DNA from: Rhizobium hidalgonense
GTDB taxonomy: Bacteria; Pseudomonadota; Alphaproteobacteria; Rhizobiales; Rhizobiaceae
DNA: 64,000 bases
Direction: 5' to 3'
Assembly: GCF_002914525.1 (NCBI RefSeq)
Contig: NZ_LODW01000048.1
Span: forward strand, 124,001 to 188,000
Below are positions 62,201-64,000 of this stretch, piece after piece. The position numbers and the translations under genes are program-made. Below the pieces are notes generated by a model. The model did no database searches. It was not told the DNA's origin and worked only from the letters and a program-made list of their open reading frames with translations. The stretch's first letter is position 1, and the number at the start of each line of letters is the position of its first letter.

Positions 62201-63277
62201 ATGGCAATGGCCGAGATCGCCGCACATTCGATCGACGTGGAAGCCGGGAGGGAGCGCTACCGCGCCCTCGCCCGGCGCAAGCTGCTGATCCTTTTCGCCA
62301 TGACGGCAGCGCTCTGCCTGTCCTTCGCCGTCGATCTCGCCTGGGGGCCGGCCCGCTATAGTCTCGGCGAGGTCGTCTCCGCCCTCCTCGACCCGTCTTC
62401 GGTTTCGGATCAGATCCGCGCCGTCGTCTGGGATATCCGCATGCCGGTCGCCGTCATGGCGATCGTCGTCGGCGCCTCGCTCTCCGTCGCCGGCGCGCAG
62501 ATGCAGACCATTCTCGCCAATCCGCTCGCCAGCCCCTTCACCTTAGGCATTTCGGCGGCGGCAAGCTTCGGTGCGGCCCTGGCGATCGTCACCAGCGTTC
62601 CGCTTCTGCCCGTCGCGGCCGGCCTGCTGGTGCCGGTCAACGCCTTCATCATGGCGCTGATCGCCACGCTCTTCATCCATTTCGTCTCGCAGGCCCGCGG
62701 CGTCTCGGTGCAGACGGTGGTGCTGCTCGGCATCGCCCTGGTTTTCACCTTCAATGCCGCCCTCGCCTTCCTGCAATATCTGGCCTCAGAACAGGCGCTG
62801 TCTTCAGTCGTCTTCTGGACCATGGGCAGCCTCACCAAGGCCACCTGGCCGAAGATCTGGGTGACGCTCGCCGTGCTGCTGGCTGCCCTTCCGCTCTTTG
62901 CCCGCAATGCCTGGGCGCTGACCGCCATCCGTCTCGGTGAAGACAAGGCGGCAAGCTTCGGCGTCAATGTCCGCCGCATCCGGCTGGAAACCATGCTCGT
63001 CGTCTCGCTGCTGGCCGCGGTGCCGGTGAGCTTCGTCGGCACGATCGGCTTCGTCGGCCTCGTCGGGCCGCACATTGCGCGCATGATTCTCGGCGAGGAC
63101 CAGCGCTTCTTCCTGCCGGGCTCGATCCTCTCGGGCGCGCTGCTGCTGTCGCTGACCTCGATCGTTTCGAAGTCGATCATCCCCGGCGTCGTCTTCCCGA
63201 TCGGTATCATTACCGCGCTGGTCGGCGTGCCCTTCTTCTTCTCGCTCATCCTCTCGAACAGGAGCCGGTCATGGTAG
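62201..63277 (+). CDS. FecCD-type iron-siderophore permease
   Basis: A 358-residue membrane protein with about ten transmembrane helices. It carries FecCD motifs: LGEVVSALLDP, DIRMPVAVMAIVVGASLSVAGAQMQ (~85-110), NPLASPFTLGISAAASFGAA, and near the end GFVGLVGPHIARMILGEDQRF. The start ATG directly follows the upstream TAA. The last seven bases overlap the ATPase start (ATG 63271). As a single permease polypeptide it presumably functions as a homodimer. Confidence 0.93.
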   Translation: MAMAEIAAHSIDVEAGRERYRALARRKLLILFAMTAALCLSFAVDLAWGPARYSLGEVVSALLDPSSVSDQIRAVVWDIRMPVAVMAIVVGASLSVAGAQMQTILANPLASPFTLGISAAASFGAALAIVTSVPLLPVAAGLLVPVNAFIMALIATLFIHFVSQARGVSVQTVVLLGIALVFTFNAALAFLQYLASEQALSSVVFWTMGSLTKATWPKIWVTLAVLLAALPLFARNAWALTAIRLGEDKAASFGVNVRRIRLETMLVVSLLAAVPVSFVGTIGFVGLVGPHIARMILGEDQRFFLPGSILSGALLLSLTSIVSKSIIPGVVFPIGIITALVGVPFFFSLILSNRSRSW

Positions 63278-64000
63278 CGCTTCAGTTGCGGTCGGTCGGC
63301 GCCTATCACGGCCGCAAGCTCTTCGTCGAAGACGTGACGACGCCGGTGATGACATCCGGTGAACTCGTCGCGGTGATCGGCCCGAACGCCGCCGGCAAGT
63401 CGACGCTCTTCAAGCGCATCACCGGCCTGCTCAAGGGCCCCGGCCATGTCGTCGTCGAAGGTTCGAAGGCGAAAAACGCCATCAGTTACATGCCGCAGGA
63501 TACCTCGGCCAATGCGGTGCTGACCGTCTACGAATCTATCCTGCTCGCCCGCAAGCAGGGCCAATCCTGGGCCGTCGGCGACAGCGACCTCAACTTCATC
63601 GACGAGATCATGGCAGCGCTTGATATCACCGCCATCGCCTTCCGCGATCTCGGCGCGCTCTCCGGCGGCCAGCGCCAGCTCGTCTCGATCGCCCAGGCGC
63701 TGGTGCGCGAGCCCGAAATCATGCTGATGGACGAACCCACAAGCGCCCTCGATCTCCACCGCCAGGTTGAAGTCCTTGATTTCATGCGCCGCCGAGCGCG
63801 CGCCAAAGGCATGCTCGTCCTGATCGCCATCCACGACCTCAACCAGGCGCTGCGCTTCGCCGACAAGGTTCTGGTCATCGCCAACGGCCGCATGCGCGCC
63901 TGCGGCGCGCCGAGAGATGTGGTCACGGCGGAGATGCTGCGGGAGATCTACAGGGTCGAAGCCCGGATCGAGAAATGCTCGCTGGACCATGATCATGTGA
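63271..64000 (+). CDS. FecE-type ABC ATPase of the iron-siderophore system (3' end outside window)
   Basis: The ATG at 63271 overlaps the permease stop, and the frame runs off the right edge without a stop; the TGA at the very end is not in frame. At least 243 residues are present. Walker A is GPNAAGKST (37-45), an Ala-for-Gly variant of the usual FecE P-loop. The signature LSGGQRQL, Walker B IMLMDEPTSALD and the H-loop IAIHDL follow. It supplies energy for the permease. Only a short C-terminal tail should be missing. Confidence 0.93.
   Translation, partial: MVALQLRSVGAYHGRKLFVEDVTTPVMTSGELVAVIGPNAAGKSTLFKRITGLLKGPGHVVVEGSKAKNAISYMPQDTSANAVLTVYESILLARKQGQSWAVGDSDLNFIDEIMAALDITAIAFRDLGALSGGQRQLVSIAQALVREPEIMLMDEPTSALDLHRQVEVLDFMRRRARAKGMLVLIAIHDLNQALRFADKVLVIANGRMRACGAPRDVVTAEMLREIYRVEARIEKCSLDHDHV

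Overview
The window is GC-rich chromosomal DNA of an alphaproteobacterium of the Rhizobium/Agrobacterium group, most likely Rhizobium itself (R. etli or R. leguminosarum type). The basis is family content (BluB under a cobalamin riboswitch, hybrid malic enzyme, DUF2865, DUF1003, class II DAHP synthase), rhizobial-type promoter hexamers, a TGA-N9-TCA iron box and mosaic palindromic intergenic elements. I could not run searches, so the genus is an inference. No tRNA, rRNA, CRISPR array, prophage or transposase gene was seen. Most of the window reads as core chromosome.

Layout. 0-5 kb: C-terminus of a large coiled-coil protein, an isochorismatase-like hydrolase, an orphan glycyl-tRNA-synthetase-like protein, a D-Ala-D-Ala carboxypeptidase and a GAF-GGDEF protein. 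5-9.2 kb: a complete four-gene MCE (Mla/Pqi-type) lipid transport operon. 9.2-13.4 kb: DgcA-like enolase-superfamily epimerase, an MFS transporter, a UDP-diacylglucosamine diphosphatase-like phosphoesterase and a histidine phosphatase. 13.4-18.6 kb: an RND efflux pump (permease and adaptor) divergent from a TetR regulator, with a clear operator and a terminator-like hairpin in the pump leader. 18.6-27 kb: BBE-like oxidoreductase, malic enzyme, a frameshifted rnhA, DUF2865 protein, riboswitch plus bluB, and an EmrB-type MFS. 27-31.2 kb: chemoreceptor, a secreted sensor-like protein, and a type I DAHP synthase preceded by a short leader ORF with consecutive Phe-Tyr-Trp-Tyr codons and a transcription attenuator. 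31.2-32.2 kb: a less GC-rich patch with a frameshifted lipoprotein gene. 32-41.8 kb: TolB-like protein, NadE, DUF1003, glyoxalase-like and GFA proteins, an ABC exporter, class II DAHP synthase and a TadG/vWA protein. 41.8-46.6 kb: gor, a 354-bp palindromic element with 32-bp terminal inverted repeats, a small protein, acylphosphatase, DUF2059, rpiA and gph. 46.7-55 kb: L,D-transpeptidase, class II fumarase, a VCBS protein, class I fumarase and a GGDEF protein. 55-64 kb: FMN-binding oxidase-like protein, alpha/beta hydrolase divergent from MarR, LtrA-like protein, DUF971, moaA, a methyltransferase, and an iron-siderophore ABC operon that runs off the right edge.

How the genes work together. 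Central carbon metabolism (malic enzyme, two unrelated fumarases, rpiA, gph) sits with aromatic biosynthesis entry (two unrelated DAHP synthases 8 kb apart), cofactor synthesis (nadE, bluB, moaA), envelope maintenance (MCE system, LpxH-like enzyme, D,D-carboxypeptidase, L,D-transpeptidase) and signalling (two diguanylate cyclases, a chemoreceptor).

The strongest discovery candidate is the aromatic attenuator at 29911-30115. It has a 24-residue leader peptide, pause, antiterminator and terminator arms that are mutually exclusive, and a promoter placed so that the transcript may begin at the leader AUG. Two other genes (rnhA and the lipoprotein) each appear broken by one missing base in a G run.
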